Part shown: in pieces, positions 36,094 through 44,318 of the stretch
Position numbering within the stretch: position 1 is the first letter of the stretch
How the letters are laid out: every line of letters begins with the position of its first letter
Assembly: GCA_045641625.1 (NCBI GenBank)
Contig: JAZUHH010000012.1
Coordinates: forward strand, 20,415 to 84,414
From: UBA1723 sp045641625
GTDB lineage: Bacteria; Bacteroidota; Bacteroidia; Bacteroidales; Paludibacteraceae
Direction of reading: 5' to 3'
Length of the DNA: 64,000 nt
Position numbers and translations under genes: made by a program
Notes under the pieces: generated by a model
Database searches by the model: none
What the model was told of the DNA's origin: nothing
Seen by the model: the letters and a program-made list of their open reading frames with translations, nothing else

Positions 36094-36219
36094 AGTCAAT
36101 CTTGAGTTGTATTTATGTCGCAGATTTGGAACTCATTTAAGACTTTTTGTCATACCAAAGGTTTTGGCAAGGTTTTTGATAAAGAGAATAGTAGTACTAA
36201 TGATATAAAAGAGGATATT

Positions 36220-36822
36220 ATGGAAGAAAATCAGAATACAGAAGAAATAAAGAACGAGCAGCAGGCAGAGAACACTGAGGCTACTCAAAATACAGAGGCT
36301 ACAGATCAGACTGCTGGAGCAGATGCTAAAACAGAAGGTACAGCAGAAGGTCCAAAGGAACCGACTGCAGAGGATAAAATCGCAGAGCTTGAGGAGAAGG
36401 TCAAGGCAATGCACAATGAGTATGTCAGACTTTATGCAGACTTCGAGAACTACAAGAAGCATGCAATAAAGGAAAAGAGCGAAATCCTGCAGACTGCGGG
36501 CAAGAACGTGCTTGTTGACATTATTCCTATGTGCGACAACCTGGAGCGTGCAATAACTGTTGTTCAGACAGCAACTGAAATTGAGCCGGTAAAGGAGGGT
36601 ATCAACCTTATCTATACAATGTTCTCTAAGTTCCTTGCAGACCACAACATGAAGCCTATCGAGACTGAGGGCAAGGAATTCAATACTGATTTCCACGAGG
36701 CTATCGCAACTATCCCTGCGCCAAGCGAGGATATGAAGAACAAGATCATCGACTGCACTCAGAAGGGTTACATGATTGGAGACAAGGTGGTGCGTTTCGC
36801 TAAGGTTGTTATTGGTCAGTAA
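36220..36822 (+). CDS. grpE: Nucleotide exchange factor GrpE
   Basis: GrpE releases ADP from DnaK in the Hsp70 cycle. The N-terminal part is an acidic Glu/Asn/Thr-rich tail, followed by a long coiled-coil helix (EDKIAELEEKVKAMHNEYVRLYADFENYKKH) and the beta-wing domain with GYMIGDKVVRFAKVVIG. From ATG 36220 the length is 200 residues, normal for the family. An in-frame start at 36115 would add 35 residues lacking family character and is less likely. dnaJ starts 32 bases downstream; dnaK is not in the window. Confidence 0.93.
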   Translation: MEENQNTEEIKNEQQAENTEATQNTEATDQTAGADAKTEGTAEGPKEPTAEDKIAELEEKVKAMHNEYVRLYADFENYKKHAIKEKSEILQTAGKNVLVDIIPMCDNLERAITVVQTATEIEPVKEGINLIYTMFSKFLADHNMKPIETEGKEFNTDFHEAIATIPAPSEDMKNKIIDCTQKGYMIGDKVVRFAKVVIGQ

Positions 36823-36854
36823 TTAGTGAATCTCGAAATTTAAATCAGTGAGAG

Positions 36855-37994
36855 ATGGCAAAGAGAGATTATTATGAGGTGCTTGGAGTCAGCAAGACTG
36901 CAACTGCCGATGAAATAAAGAAGGCCTACAGAAAGAAGGCTATCCAGTATCACCCGGACAGAAACCCTGACAATAAGGAGGCTGAGGAGAAGTTCAAGGA
37001 GGCGGCAGAGGCTTTCGAGGTTCTTGGTGACGAGCAGAAGCGCGCCAAGTATGACCAGTTCGGACATGCTGCATTCGAGAACGGAGGAGCTGGTGGCTTC
37101 GGTGGCTTCGGAGGAGGCGGTATGTCTATGGAGGACATCTTCTCTCATTTTGGAGATATCTTTGGCGGTGGCTTCGGCTTTGGCGGAGGTGGCTCGTCTT
37201 CAGGTCAGACTGTACGCAGAGGCAAGGATAAGGGTATTCGTGTCAAGATGAACCTTCAGCAGATTGCCAAGGGAATGAAGAAGACCGTAGATATTTCACG
37301 TGACGTAAAGTGCGACAAGTGTAACGGTACAGGTAGTGCTGACGGAAAATCTTCGACTTGTGGCACTTGTAACGGAAAGGGTGTTGTATATAGGGTAAAG
37401 CAGACAATCCTCGGACAGATGAGACAGCAGACTTATTGTCCTGACTGTAACGGAGAGGGTACCAAGATCACTAACAAGTGTTCTTGCTGCAACGGTACCG
37501 GTGTTGTAGAGAAGAAGGAGTCTGTTTCGTTCGACATTCCGGCAGGAGTAGAGGGCGGAATGAGAATCAAGATTTCCGGAGAGGGAAATGCATGCCGAAA
37601 CGGACAGAATGGTGACTTGATAGTCCTAATCGACGAGGAGCCACATCCAGAGTTGATCCGCGACGAGCAGGATTTGCTTTACAAGGCTTTGATTTCTGTT
37701 CCTACTGCAATCAACGGTGGTACAATAGAGGTTCCAACAGTAGATGGCAAGTGTACGGTAAAGATAGAGCCGGGCACACAACCAGGAAAGATGTTCAGAT
37801 TGAAGGGCAAGGGACTTCCTTCCGTTAATTCATACGGAGTTGGAGACATTCTGGTTTCTGTCAGTGTTCATATTCCTTCGAAAGTTTCCAAGGACGAAAA
37901 GAAGCAGCTTGAGGATATGGAGAAGGGTGGTAACTTCACACCTTCGGAAGCAGACAAGGCAGAATGCATCAGACAATTCAAGAACAGTTTCTAA
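36855..37994 (+). CDS. dnaJ: Chaperone DnaJ
   Basis: Type I Hsp40, 379 residues. The J domain carries HPD at residues 33-35 (YHPDRNPDN). A Gly/Phe-rich linker (about 75-115) follows. Then come four zinc-finger repeats (CDKCNGTG, CGTCNGKG, CPDCNGEG, CSCCNGTG) and two C-terminal substrate-binding domains. It delivers unfolded clients to DnaK and stimulates its ATPase. In an operon with grpE. Confidence 0.97.
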   Translation: MAKRDYYEVLGVSKTATADEIKKAYRKKAIQYHPDRNPDNKEAEEKFKEAAEAFEVLGDEQKRAKYDQFGHAAFENGGAGGFGGFGGGGMSMEDIFSHFGDIFGGGFGFGGGGSSSGQTVRRGKDKGIRVKMNLQQIAKGMKKTVDISRDVKCDKCNGTGSADGKSSTCGTCNGKGVVYRVKQTILGQMRQQTYCPDCNGEGTKITNKCSCCNGTGVVEKKESVSFDIPAGVEGGMRIKISGEGNACRNGQNGDLIVLIDEEPHPELIRDEQDLLYKALISVPTAINGGTIEVPTVDGKCTVKIEPGTQPGKMFRLKGKGLPSVNSYGVGDILVSVSVHIPSKVSKDEKKQLEDMEKGGNFTPSEADKAECIRQFKNSF

Positions 37995-38000
37995 GATAAA

Positions 38001-38036
38001 AGAAGCGGAGAAGTTTTTCTTTTCCGCTTTTTTTGT
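38001..38036 (+). terminator. Terminator after dnaJ
   Basis: GAAGCGGA / TCCGCTTTTTTT hairpin with T-run. Confidence 0.75.
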
Positions 38037-38144
38037 TAGTTAAAATTGCTACTAGGCTTTGGTTGAATGATTTGAAAGTCGTTTGATAATATTCTTGATA
38101 ATTAGAGTATTATAAAACTTTTTGAAAATAAATCACGAAAATGC

Positions 38145-38175
38145 TTGCATAATAAAAGTAAAGGTAGTAATTTTG
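38145..38175 (+). promoter_or_regulatory. Promoter of the tRNA cluster
   Basis: TTG at 38145-38147, 20-base spacer, TAATTTTG at 38168-38175; the tRNA-Met starts 29 bases further on. Confidence 0.7.
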
Positions 38176-38203
38176 CATCGCATTTGAGAAATCAAGTATT
38201 TAT

Positions 38204-38277
38204 GGCGGGATAGCTCAGTTGGTTAGAGCGTCGGATTCATAACCCGGAGGTCACGAGTTCAATTCTCGTTCCCGCTA
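38204..38277 (+). tRNA. tRNA-Met (CAT)
   Basis: Full cloverleaf of 74 nt: acceptor GGCGGGA/TCCCGCT, D-arm GCTC/GAGC, anticodon CAT at 38238-38240, T-arm ACGAG/CTCGT with TTCAATT loop. No CCA is encoded. Standard base pairs at the acceptor end favour elongator Met over initiator; the anticodon alone does not exclude tRNA-Ile2 with lysidine. The anticodon stem has one A-C mismatch next to the loop. Confidence 0.93.
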
Positions 38278-38303
38278 CAAATCTTTTTTTCTTGATGTAA
38301 GAT

Positions 38304-38379
38304 GGCGGATTAATGTAGTGGCCTAGCATGCATGCCTCTCACGCATGAAACTCGGGTTCAAATCCCGGATCCGCTACCA
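38304..38379 (+). tRNA. tRNA-Glu (CTC), copy 1
   Basis: 76 nt including encoded CCA. Acceptor GGCGGAT/ATCCGCT, D-arm ATGT/GCAT, anticodon stem CATGC/GCATG with loop CTCTCAC (anticodon CTC at 38338-38340), T-arm TCGGG/CCCGG. The U11-A24 pair of Glu tRNAs is present. Identical to copy 2. Confidence 0.9.
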
Positions 38380-38467
38380 AGTGAGATAAATAAGACAAGG
38401 TGATGGTTGACTTGACCTCATTCAATATGAACGAGGAGTTTAGAAATCATAAAGAACATAACTAGAC

Positions 38468-38543
38468 GGCGGATTAATGTAGTGGCCTAGCATGCATGCC
38501 TCTCACGCATGAAACTCGGGTTCAAATCCCGGATCCGCTACCA
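38468..38543 (+). tRNA. tRNA-Glu (CTC), copy 2
   Basis: Identical in all 76 bases to copy 1, 88 bases downstream, with encoded CCA. The flanking bases differ, so only the tRNA gene itself is duplicated or kept identical. Confidence 0.9.
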
Positions 38544-38579
38544 AAGGAAGATAGATTATTTGGTCTGTCTTCCTTTTTA
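38544..38579 (+). terminator. Terminator of the tRNA cluster
   Basis: AAGGAAGA / TCTTCCTTTTT hairpin right after the second tRNA-Glu. Confidence 0.75.
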
Positions 38580-38607
38580 TTTGTCATAAATTTAAAGTGT
38601 CTTCTTG

Positions 38608-39927
38608 ATGAGCGATATTCAGCTTTCTGACCATTTCACATATAAAAGACTATTGCAGTTCACTTGGCCATCTATTCTTATGATGATATTTACATCGCTT
38701 TATAGTATTGTGGATGGAATAATGGTCTCTAATTATGCAGGTACAGTTTCTTTTGATGCTCTTAACTTGATATGGACTTTTTGTGCCATACTGGGTGCTT
38801 TCGGATTTATGTTTGGTACCGGAGGCTCTGCTCTTGTGGCAAAGATACTTGGTGAAGGAGACAAAGAAAAAGCTATCAATGTGTTTTCGTTACTAACCTA
38901 TGCCACGATTATACAGTCTGTTGTTATGGGATGTATAGGCTTCTTTTTTGTAAGAGATGTTGCCATATTTCTTGGAGCTGAGGGCGAAATGGTCGAAGAT
39001 TGTGTGATTTACGGATGTATATTGATGTCGTTTCTTCCTGCTTACGAACTGCAGGTTTATTCCCAATCTTTATTGATTACGGCTGAGCAACCCAAATTGG
39101 CAATGCGAATCACGATTGCTGCAGGAGTAACCAATATGGTTCTTGATTATGTCTTTATCGGGCTTTGGAACATGGGAATTAGCGGAGCGGCATGGGCTTC
39201 GAGCATAGGTCTTTGTGTTGGAGGATTTCTTCCTTTGTTTTATTTCTATAAGATAGGTTGGCTAAAAGGGTGCAAGTTTAGTCTTTCTGCTATATATAAG
39301 ACTTGCAAGAACGGATTGTCTGAGTTTGTGATGAACATTGCGCTCTCTGTTGTCGGTATGATTTATATGTATCAACTAATAAGAGAAATAGGAGAGGCAG
39401 GAGTCGCTGCATACGGAGTGATGACATATTTTGCTTTTATCTTTGCTGCAGTGTTTCTTGGTTATGGAATAGGTACAGCTCCGATTATGAGCTATCATTA
39501 TGGTGCTAATAATAAGGAAGAGATGCATAGCCTGTTGAAAAAGAGCCTTAAAATAGTAGTGTTCACGGGAATAGGAATGACTGTGTTGGCTCAGTTGCTT
39601 GCTCGTCCGTTGTCTTCAATCTTTGTCGGATATGATGATGAGTTGCTTGACTTGACTGTATTTGCCTTTAGGTTTTATTCTCTGCACTTTATAGTTACGG
39701 GAATAAATATCTATGCTTCTTCATTCTTTACATCATTGAACAATGGACCTGTGTCTGCGTTGATTTCAATCATGAGAACTCTTGTGATGGAGTGTGGGTG
39801 TGTATTGATATTGCCAATGGTCTTTGGAATGGATGCGATATGGTGGGCAGTTGTTGTGGCAGAAACCTTGACAATGATTATGTCGTTATACTTGATATGG
39901 AAGTTTAAACCCAAATACGGATATTAG
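38608..39927 (+). CDS. MATE family efflux transporter
   Basis: A 439-residue inner-membrane protein with about 12 helices in two similar halves, as in MATE antiporters. Family features: FTWPSILMMIFTSLYSIVDGIMV in the first helix, FMFGTGGSALVAKILGEGD, and in the second half FLGYGIGTAPIMSYHYGANN. It would export cationic drugs or metabolites using Na+ or H+. ATG 38608 is preferred over the TTG three bases earlier. The next gene begins two bases after its stop, suggesting co-transcription. Confidence 0.9.
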   Translation: MSDIQLSDHFTYKRLLQFTWPSILMMIFTSLYSIVDGIMVSNYAGTVSFDALNLIWTFCAILGAFGFMFGTGGSALVAKILGEGDKEKAINVFSLLTYATIIQSVVMGCIGFFFVRDVAIFLGAEGEMVEDCVIYGCILMSFLPAYELQVYSQSLLITAEQPKLAMRITIAAGVTNMVLDYVFIGLWNMGISGAAWASSIGLCVGGFLPLFYFYKIGWLKGCKFSLSAIYKTCKNGLSEFVMNIALSVVGMIYMYQLIREIGEAGVAAYGVMTYFAFIFAAVFLGYGIGTAPIMSYHYGANNKEEMHSLLKKSLKIVVFTGIGMTVLAQLLARPLSSIFVGYDDELLDLTVFAFRFYSLHFIVTGINIYASSFFTSLNNGPVSALISIMRTLVMECGCVLILPMVFGMDAIWWAVVVAETLTMIMSLYLIWKFKPKYGY

Positions 39928-39929
39928 AA

Positions 39930-40388
39930 ATGAAAATAAGCATTGGTGCGACATTAAAGAAGTTGTTTTCGACTTCCGAGTTTTATGGGTTCTTTTTGAG
40001 CTCTTTCCTTTTTGGTTTTGTATTTCTCTATGAAATCCAAAACCCAATAGCCTATTTTTTTGGTGACGAATTTGATGTTGAGATTATTCAAACAGAGAAG
40101 AGTGGAGGAAGGAGTACAAATTATTATATTTATTTCAATTACGAAGGCAAGATATGTCAATCTGTAGGTTGGGGCAGAGATAACTACGGAGATATTAAAG
40201 TAGGCGATGTTGTGAAGATGCGCAAGTGCAAATCTATAGATATGTTTGTGGCTTCTTGCAGTTGTGTTTGGTTGATGTTTTTCTTTGTCTTTGTTGGGTT
40301 AATCGTTTTTTGTATTACTTCTTGGTGCTTGAATCTTACTATTAAAGAATCTATAGTCTATAATTCCAATACAGAGTTTAATTTATAA
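39930..40388 (+). CDS. Small membrane protein, paralogue of the next gene
   Basis: A 152-residue protein with membrane helices at about residues 18-42 and 112-135 and a soluble middle. The middle contains GDEFDVEI, RSTNYYIYFNYEG and VGDVVKMRK, echoing DUF3592-type extracytoplasmic domains. The same blocks recur in the next gene. It starts two bases after the MATE gene. AT-rich compared with its surroundings. Function unknown. Confidence 0.68.
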   Translation: MKISIGATLKKLFSTSEFYGFFLSSFLFGFVFLYEIQNPIAYFFGDEFDVEIIQTEKSGGRSTNYYIYFNYEGKICQSVGWGRDNYGDIKVGDVVKMRKCKSIDMFVASCSCVWLMFFFVFVGLIVFCITSWCLNLTIKESIVYNSNTEFNL

Positions 40389-40404
40389 AAAAGAAGTTAA
40401 AGTT

Positions 40405-40896
40405 ATGGAAAGAGACAAAACTGTATGGGCGACATTAAAGAAGTTGTTGGCGAAATCCAGATTTTATTGGCTGTTATTGGGTGTAATAGTTATTGGCTAT
40501 GTTTTTCTTATTCCGTTTAAGTCTCTTTGTGTCTATTACTTAGGTGACGAGTTTGATGTTGAAATTGTTGGAATAAAGGAGAGCAAAGGAAGAAGGAGTA
40601 CTAATTATGTTATTTATTTCAATTACGAAGGCAGGAATTGTAAGTCTGAAGGAAATCTTAGAGATAAATACGATCTTATTCGAGTCGGAGACATTGTGAA
40701 GATGCGCAAGCACAAATACATAGATGAGTTTATTGCTTCATGCAGTTGTACTTGGCTTAATGTAGTTTTTTGTATAATATACGTGTTATGTATGTATTCA
40801 GTTATTTCTCAGCTTGTTGAACTATATAACAAATCAAAGGACACGGGAAAAATATTAAAAAAATGTAAAAACGGCAAAATCATTCGAATTAAGTGA
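40405..40896 (+). CDS. Small membrane protein, tandem paralogue
   Basis: A 163-residue protein with the same plan as its upstream neighbour: TLKKLL start, helix at about 20-42, GDEFDVEIVGI, RRSTNYVIYFNYEG, VGDIVKMRKHK, ASCSCTWL and a second helix. It ends in a basic tail (KKCKNGKIIRIK). Clearly a tandem duplication that has diverged. Gap of 16 bases to the upstream copy. Function unknown. Confidence 0.68.
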   Translation: MERDKTVWATLKKLLAKSRFYWLLLGVIVIGYVFLIPFKSLCVYYLGDEFDVEIVGIKESKGRRSTNYVIYFNYEGRNCKSEGNLRDKYDLIRVGDIVKMRKHKYIDEFIASCSCTWLNVVFCIIYVLCMYSVISQLVELYNKSKDTGKILKKCKNGKIIRIK

Positions 40897-40949
40897 GGTG
40901 TCTTTTTTGATGTTATGTTCTAATTTTTAATTACATATTCAAATTTTTA

Positions 40950-40957
40950 TTATCTTT
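40950..40957 (+). promoter_or_regulatory. -7 element for the barrel-kelch operon
   Basis: TATCTTTG, 22 bases before the ATG at 40980; no strong -33. Confidence 0.5.
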
Positions 40958-40979
40958 GCTCGGAATAATAGAGTAAAAA

Positions 40980-41603
40980 ATGAAGGGATTTATAAAATAT
41001 ATATTTTGTCTTGTTCTTTTTTTGCCATACGGGTTGGTTATGGCTCAAGACAATCAGGAGTCTTTGGATTTAGAGATTGCTGATACAACTTTTTCGGAAG
41101 AGGATATTGTTGAGGTTTCGGATATCAATGGTAGCCATTTTTGCCCTATTGTGGGAGTTGGTATAACAAGTCACAAGGACTTGACCTTTGGTTTGACTTT
41201 GGCTTACATGCAACAGTTTGGAGGTTATGTGTCAGCCCAAGTAAACAATTTTGATTTCGAGAAGAGTTCAAAATTCGTAAACAGCGAAGGTGTAGCAGAT
41301 AATGGTCAGAAGGCATTCTTGACAGGAGACAGCAAGGTTTCAAGGTTGAGTCTTGTCGGAGGTGTTACCTATGTCGTTATGCCTGACTTGATTGCCTATC
41401 TCGGAGGAGGATACGGTTATCGCAGATTGCTTTATGAAACTTGCGACGGTGCGTATTTGAAGGAGCATGACAATACAATTGAAGGCTATGAGGTTGATTT
41501 TGGTGTGATTGCAAACTTCAACAACTTTCTTGTCAAGGTCGGCTGCAATACAATCAAGTTCAAGAGTGCAGAGTTGCGCGCAGGATTAGGATGGAGATTT
41601 TAA
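40980..41603 (+). CDS. Outer-membrane beta-barrel protein
   Basis: A 207-residue protein with a signal peptide (to VMA, before QDNQES), an acidic linker to about residue 48, then alternating amphipathic strands (DLTFGLTLAYMQQ, LSLVGGVTYVVM, LIAYLGGGYGYRRLLYE) ending in AGLGWRF. The terminal Phe is the classic BAM insertion signal. About eight strands fit a small barrel. It is first in a four-gene operon of envelope proteins. Confidence 0.78.
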   Translation: MKGFIKYIFCLVLFLPYGLVMAQDNQESLDLEIADTTFSEEDIVEVSDINGSHFCPIVGVGITSHKDLTFGLTLAYMQQFGGYVSAQVNNFDFEKSSKFVNSEGVADNGQKAFLTGDSKVSRLSLVGGVTYVVMPDLIAYLGGGYGYRRLLYETCDGAYLKEHDNTIEGYEVDFGVIANFNNFLVKVGCNTIKFKSAELRAGLGWRF

Positions 41604-41620
41604 TTAGGATTTTAGGAGAC

Positions 41621-42910
41621 ATGAAGAAACATATACATTCCATAATAAATTTTGTGGCATTGGTTGCCGCTTCATTCCTGCTTGGAGCATGTCATGACGA
41701 CAGTGTGCCGGAGCAGACAAAGATGCGTGTTCAGACTCAGATTATAGATCTTTCAAAGGAAGATGGTGCGACTATCCGTTCCATTATTTCTGGTGACGTG
41801 CCTGTGTCGAATGTCGATTATCTTGAGTTCAAGTATTACAAGAATGAGTCAATGGGTTCTTCTTCGCAAAGCATAGTTTTGAGGAATCTTTCCGACACTA
41901 TGGTGTTCAATCTTCCAGTTGAGGCCGGAGAGACTTATTTCTTCCAGTATAAGCTTGTAAACGAGGTGAGCTCCTATGCCACAAAGCCTGTGATGTTCAC
42001 AATCAACAAGGATTTCCAGATAAACAACTTCTGGATGGAATCCTCTGATTTGAGAGAAATGAAGTGTAGCGGTTCCGTTGCCTTTTCAATCGGCAAGAAG
42101 GGTTATGTTGGTTTAGGCAAGAAGGGAAATGGAGACAAGACATTGAATTTCTGGCAATATGATTCCGAAACAAAGGAGTGGTCTCAGATGACAGATTATC
42201 CTTACACAGAGGGTATAGACATGGCTACTTCGTTTGTTCTTGACGGAAAAGGTTACGTCTTTTTGGGTATGGGAGAGAGTTTCTACAACGTGACCTGTTG
42301 CAGCTATGATCCTGAGACTAACGAGTGGACAAGGCTGTCCCGTTTCCCAGGATATGGAAGAACAGGCACGACAACCTTCCTTGTAGGCAAGAAGGCGTAT
42401 ATTGTTGGCGGCTATGCTGACAAGTTCGGTAATATAGATGAGGTTTGGTGCTATGATGTAGAGACAGACTCATGGAAGCAGAAGAACGATTTTATCGGAG
42501 GAAAGCTTACAGGTATGTATTCGTTCAAGATAGGAAACACAATATATGTCGGTGGAGGATTTAACGAGAAGAACGAGTTTAACAGCACTTTGTATTCTTA
42601 CGATCCGGTTGCTGATTCATGGTCTGTTGTTTCTACTGGAACTCCTAAGGTTGCCTATGCAGTGGCATTCTCTGGCGAGAATTCTGCATACTTGGCCGGA
42701 GGAATCTACAGAGAGACTGATTTGTATGGTTCTCCTGACCAGTTCTTCAGGTTTGACGGAACAAATTGGACAGGTCTCGGCCTTACGGGTTCGGATATCA
42801 GAGCTAAGGCCTGCGGATTCAGAATTGATGATGTCCTTTATGTTGGCATGGGCGAAAATTCTGAGTTTGAGTGCCAAAGTTCAGTGCTTTCGTACATAGT
42901 GTCTGAGTAA
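41621..42910 (+). CDS. Kelch-repeat lipoprotein
   Basis: A 429-residue surface or periplasmic lipoprotein. The signal ends in LLGAC (Cys at about residue 24). ATG 41621 (MKKHIHSIIN) is preferred over 41591, which overlaps the upstream gene and lacks a signal start. From about residue 140 there are five to six kelch-like repeats, each with a hydrophobic-Gly-Gly and a W about 20 residues on (KGYVGLGKKG, WQYDSETKEWSQM, AYIVGGYADKFG, WCYDVETDSWKQK, IYVGGGFNEK), forming a beta-propeller. The N-terminal about 120 residues look Ig-like. Kelch propellers bind proteins or glycans. Gap of 17 bases from the barrel gene. Confidence 0.82.
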   Translation: MKKHIHSIINFVALVAASFLLGACHDDSVPEQTKMRVQTQIIDLSKEDGATIRSIISGDVPVSNVDYLEFKYYKNESMGSSSQSIVLRNLSDTMVFNLPVEAGETYFFQYKLVNEVSSYATKPVMFTINKDFQINNFWMESSDLREMKCSGSVAFSIGKKGYVGLGKKGNGDKTLNFWQYDSETKEWSQMTDYPYTEGIDMATSFVLDGKGYVFLGMGESFYNVTCCSYDPETNEWTRLSRFPGYGRTGTTTFLVGKKAYIVGGYADKFGNIDEVWCYDVETDSWKQKNDFIGGKLTGMYSFKIGNTIYVGGGFNEKNEFNSTLYSYDPVADSWSVVSTGTPKVAYAVAFSGENSAYLAGGIYRETDLYGSPDQFFRFDGTNWTGLGLTGSDIRAKACGFRIDDVLYVGMGENSEFECQSSVLSYIVSE

Positions 42911-42914
42911 TTTA

Positions 42915-44318
42915 ATGAAGCGTTTATTTTTATACATCATAAGTCTTTCGGTGCTTGTATCATTCTTTTCATGCACCGACGAGGAGTTTACATCCGACAG
43001 AAGCCACCGTTTGTCCTATTCCGCGGATACGTTGGATTTTGGCAGGGTTTTGTCCGATATGGTAACTCCGTCCAAGACATTAAAGATTTACAATAACTCT
43101 GGCGAGAATATCCGTATAGAAAAGATACAGAAACTCGGTTCAGAGGAAGCATTCCAACTAAACATAAATGGTAAAAGTTCATCGTCGGAGAGTAATGTTG
43201 AGTTATTCTCGGGAGATAGCTTGTTCGTGTTTGTCCAGTGCGTAAGTTCATCAGCGAGTGACATTCTCTTGGACTCGATTTCCATATCGTACAACGGAAA
43301 TACTGATAAGATCATGCTGTTTGGCGTGTCCTCTTCTCCGTATGTTATGAAAGATATGGTGATAGACAAGGATACGACTTTATCTGGGGAGCACCCGTAT
43401 ATGATCTATGGCTCTTTAACTGTTGCTGAAGGAGCTACATTGACAGTAAAGGATTCCGCAGAGCTTCTGTTCCATAATGGAGCAAGACTTGATGTCTTTG
43501 GCTCGTTAAAGATTGATGGAACCAGGAACAGAGTGTCTATGAGATACTTTAGGAGCGATGAGATGCTTAGCGATGTCCCATACTACAAAGTGCCAGGAAC
43601 GTGGAAGGGTGTGTACGTGAAGAAGACTTGTCCGGAACTGGAGTTGTTTGGTGTGGATATTATCGGTGGCGAGTATGGTCTTGTGATAGATTCAACTGCT
43701 AATGTGAAACCTTTTTACATAGGCAATACCACTATCACAAACAACAAGTACGGAGCGCTAGTGGTTGAGGATGCTTTCGTCTATTCTTTCAATTCCGTCT
43801 TTGCCAACGGAGGAGTCTATAACGTAAGACTTATCGGAGGAACTTATTTGTTTAACCATTGTACGATAGCCAGCTATTTTAATCATGCTGCCGTTCGCAA
43901 TCCTGCCTTGTCACTTTCTGACCGAGAGAATGACGAGAACATTATCCCTTTGAAGATAGAGATCAACAACAGTATAATCTATGGAACCAAGGAGTCTGAA
44001 CTTTATTCGGAATCCACTCCGTTCTCGAAGTTGCCGACTGAGTCATTTCAGTTCGGTCTTTATTACTCGCTCGTGAAGTGCCGCATAGTCCATGACGACG
44101 ATGACACATACTATGTCAAGAACAAGTGGAACGAGAAATTTAAGTTTGATATTGACGCTAGCAAGTATTTTGCTGACTTCCATTTAGATTCTCTTTCCGC
44201 AGCGCGTACTATGGCTGATCCAATACTTTGTAGAGACAGAGTTGAGTTGAGTGTCGATATCGAGGGAAACAACAGAATTGACGAATCCTATCCGGATGCG
44301 GGTGCCTATGAGTATTAG
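42915..44318 (+). CDS. Right-handed beta-helix lipoprotein
   Basis: A 467-residue lipoprotein (signal ending FFSC, Cys20). After an Ig-like N-terminal part (about 35-145, with a LDFGRVLSD start typical of ASH-like anchors), residues about 150-400 form short repeating strands of parallel beta-helix type (GSLTVAEGATLTVKDSAELLFHNGARLDVFGSLKI). The protein ends YPDAGAYEY, the closing motif of choice-of-anchor beta-helix proteins. Such folds bind or cleave polysaccharides; no catalytic triad is evident. It starts four bases after the kelch gene. Confidence 0.8.
   Translation: MKRLFLYIISLSVLVSFFSCTDEEFTSDRSHRLSYSADTLDFGRVLSDMVTPSKTLKIYNNSGENIRIEKIQKLGSEEAFQLNINGKSSSSESNVELFSGDSLFVFVQCVSSSASDILLDSISISYNGNTDKIMLFGVSSSPYVMKDMVIDKDTTLSGEHPYMIYGSLTVAEGATLTVKDSAELLFHNGARLDVFGSLKIDGTRNRVSMRYFRSDEMLSDVPYYKVPGTWKGVYVKKTCPELELFGVDIIGGEYGLVIDSTANVKPFYIGNTTITNNKYGALVVEDAFVYSFNSVFANGGVYNVRLIGGTYLFNHCTIASYFNHAAVRNPALSLSDRENDENIIPLKIEINNSIIYGTKESELYSESTPFSKLPTESFQFGLYYSLVKCRIVHDDDDTYYVKNKWNEKFKFDIDASKYFADFHLDSLSAARTMADPILCRDRVELSVDIEGNNRIDESYPDAGAYEY

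Noticed and set aside
36115..36219. N-terminal extension of GrpE
   Set aside because: Extra residues lack family character; the ATG at 36220 gives a normal-length GrpE. Not fully excluded.
38204..38543. tRNA repeats as an integration or attachment site
   Set aside because: No integrase, prophage or direct-repeat boundary nearby; the repeats are complete functional tRNAs.
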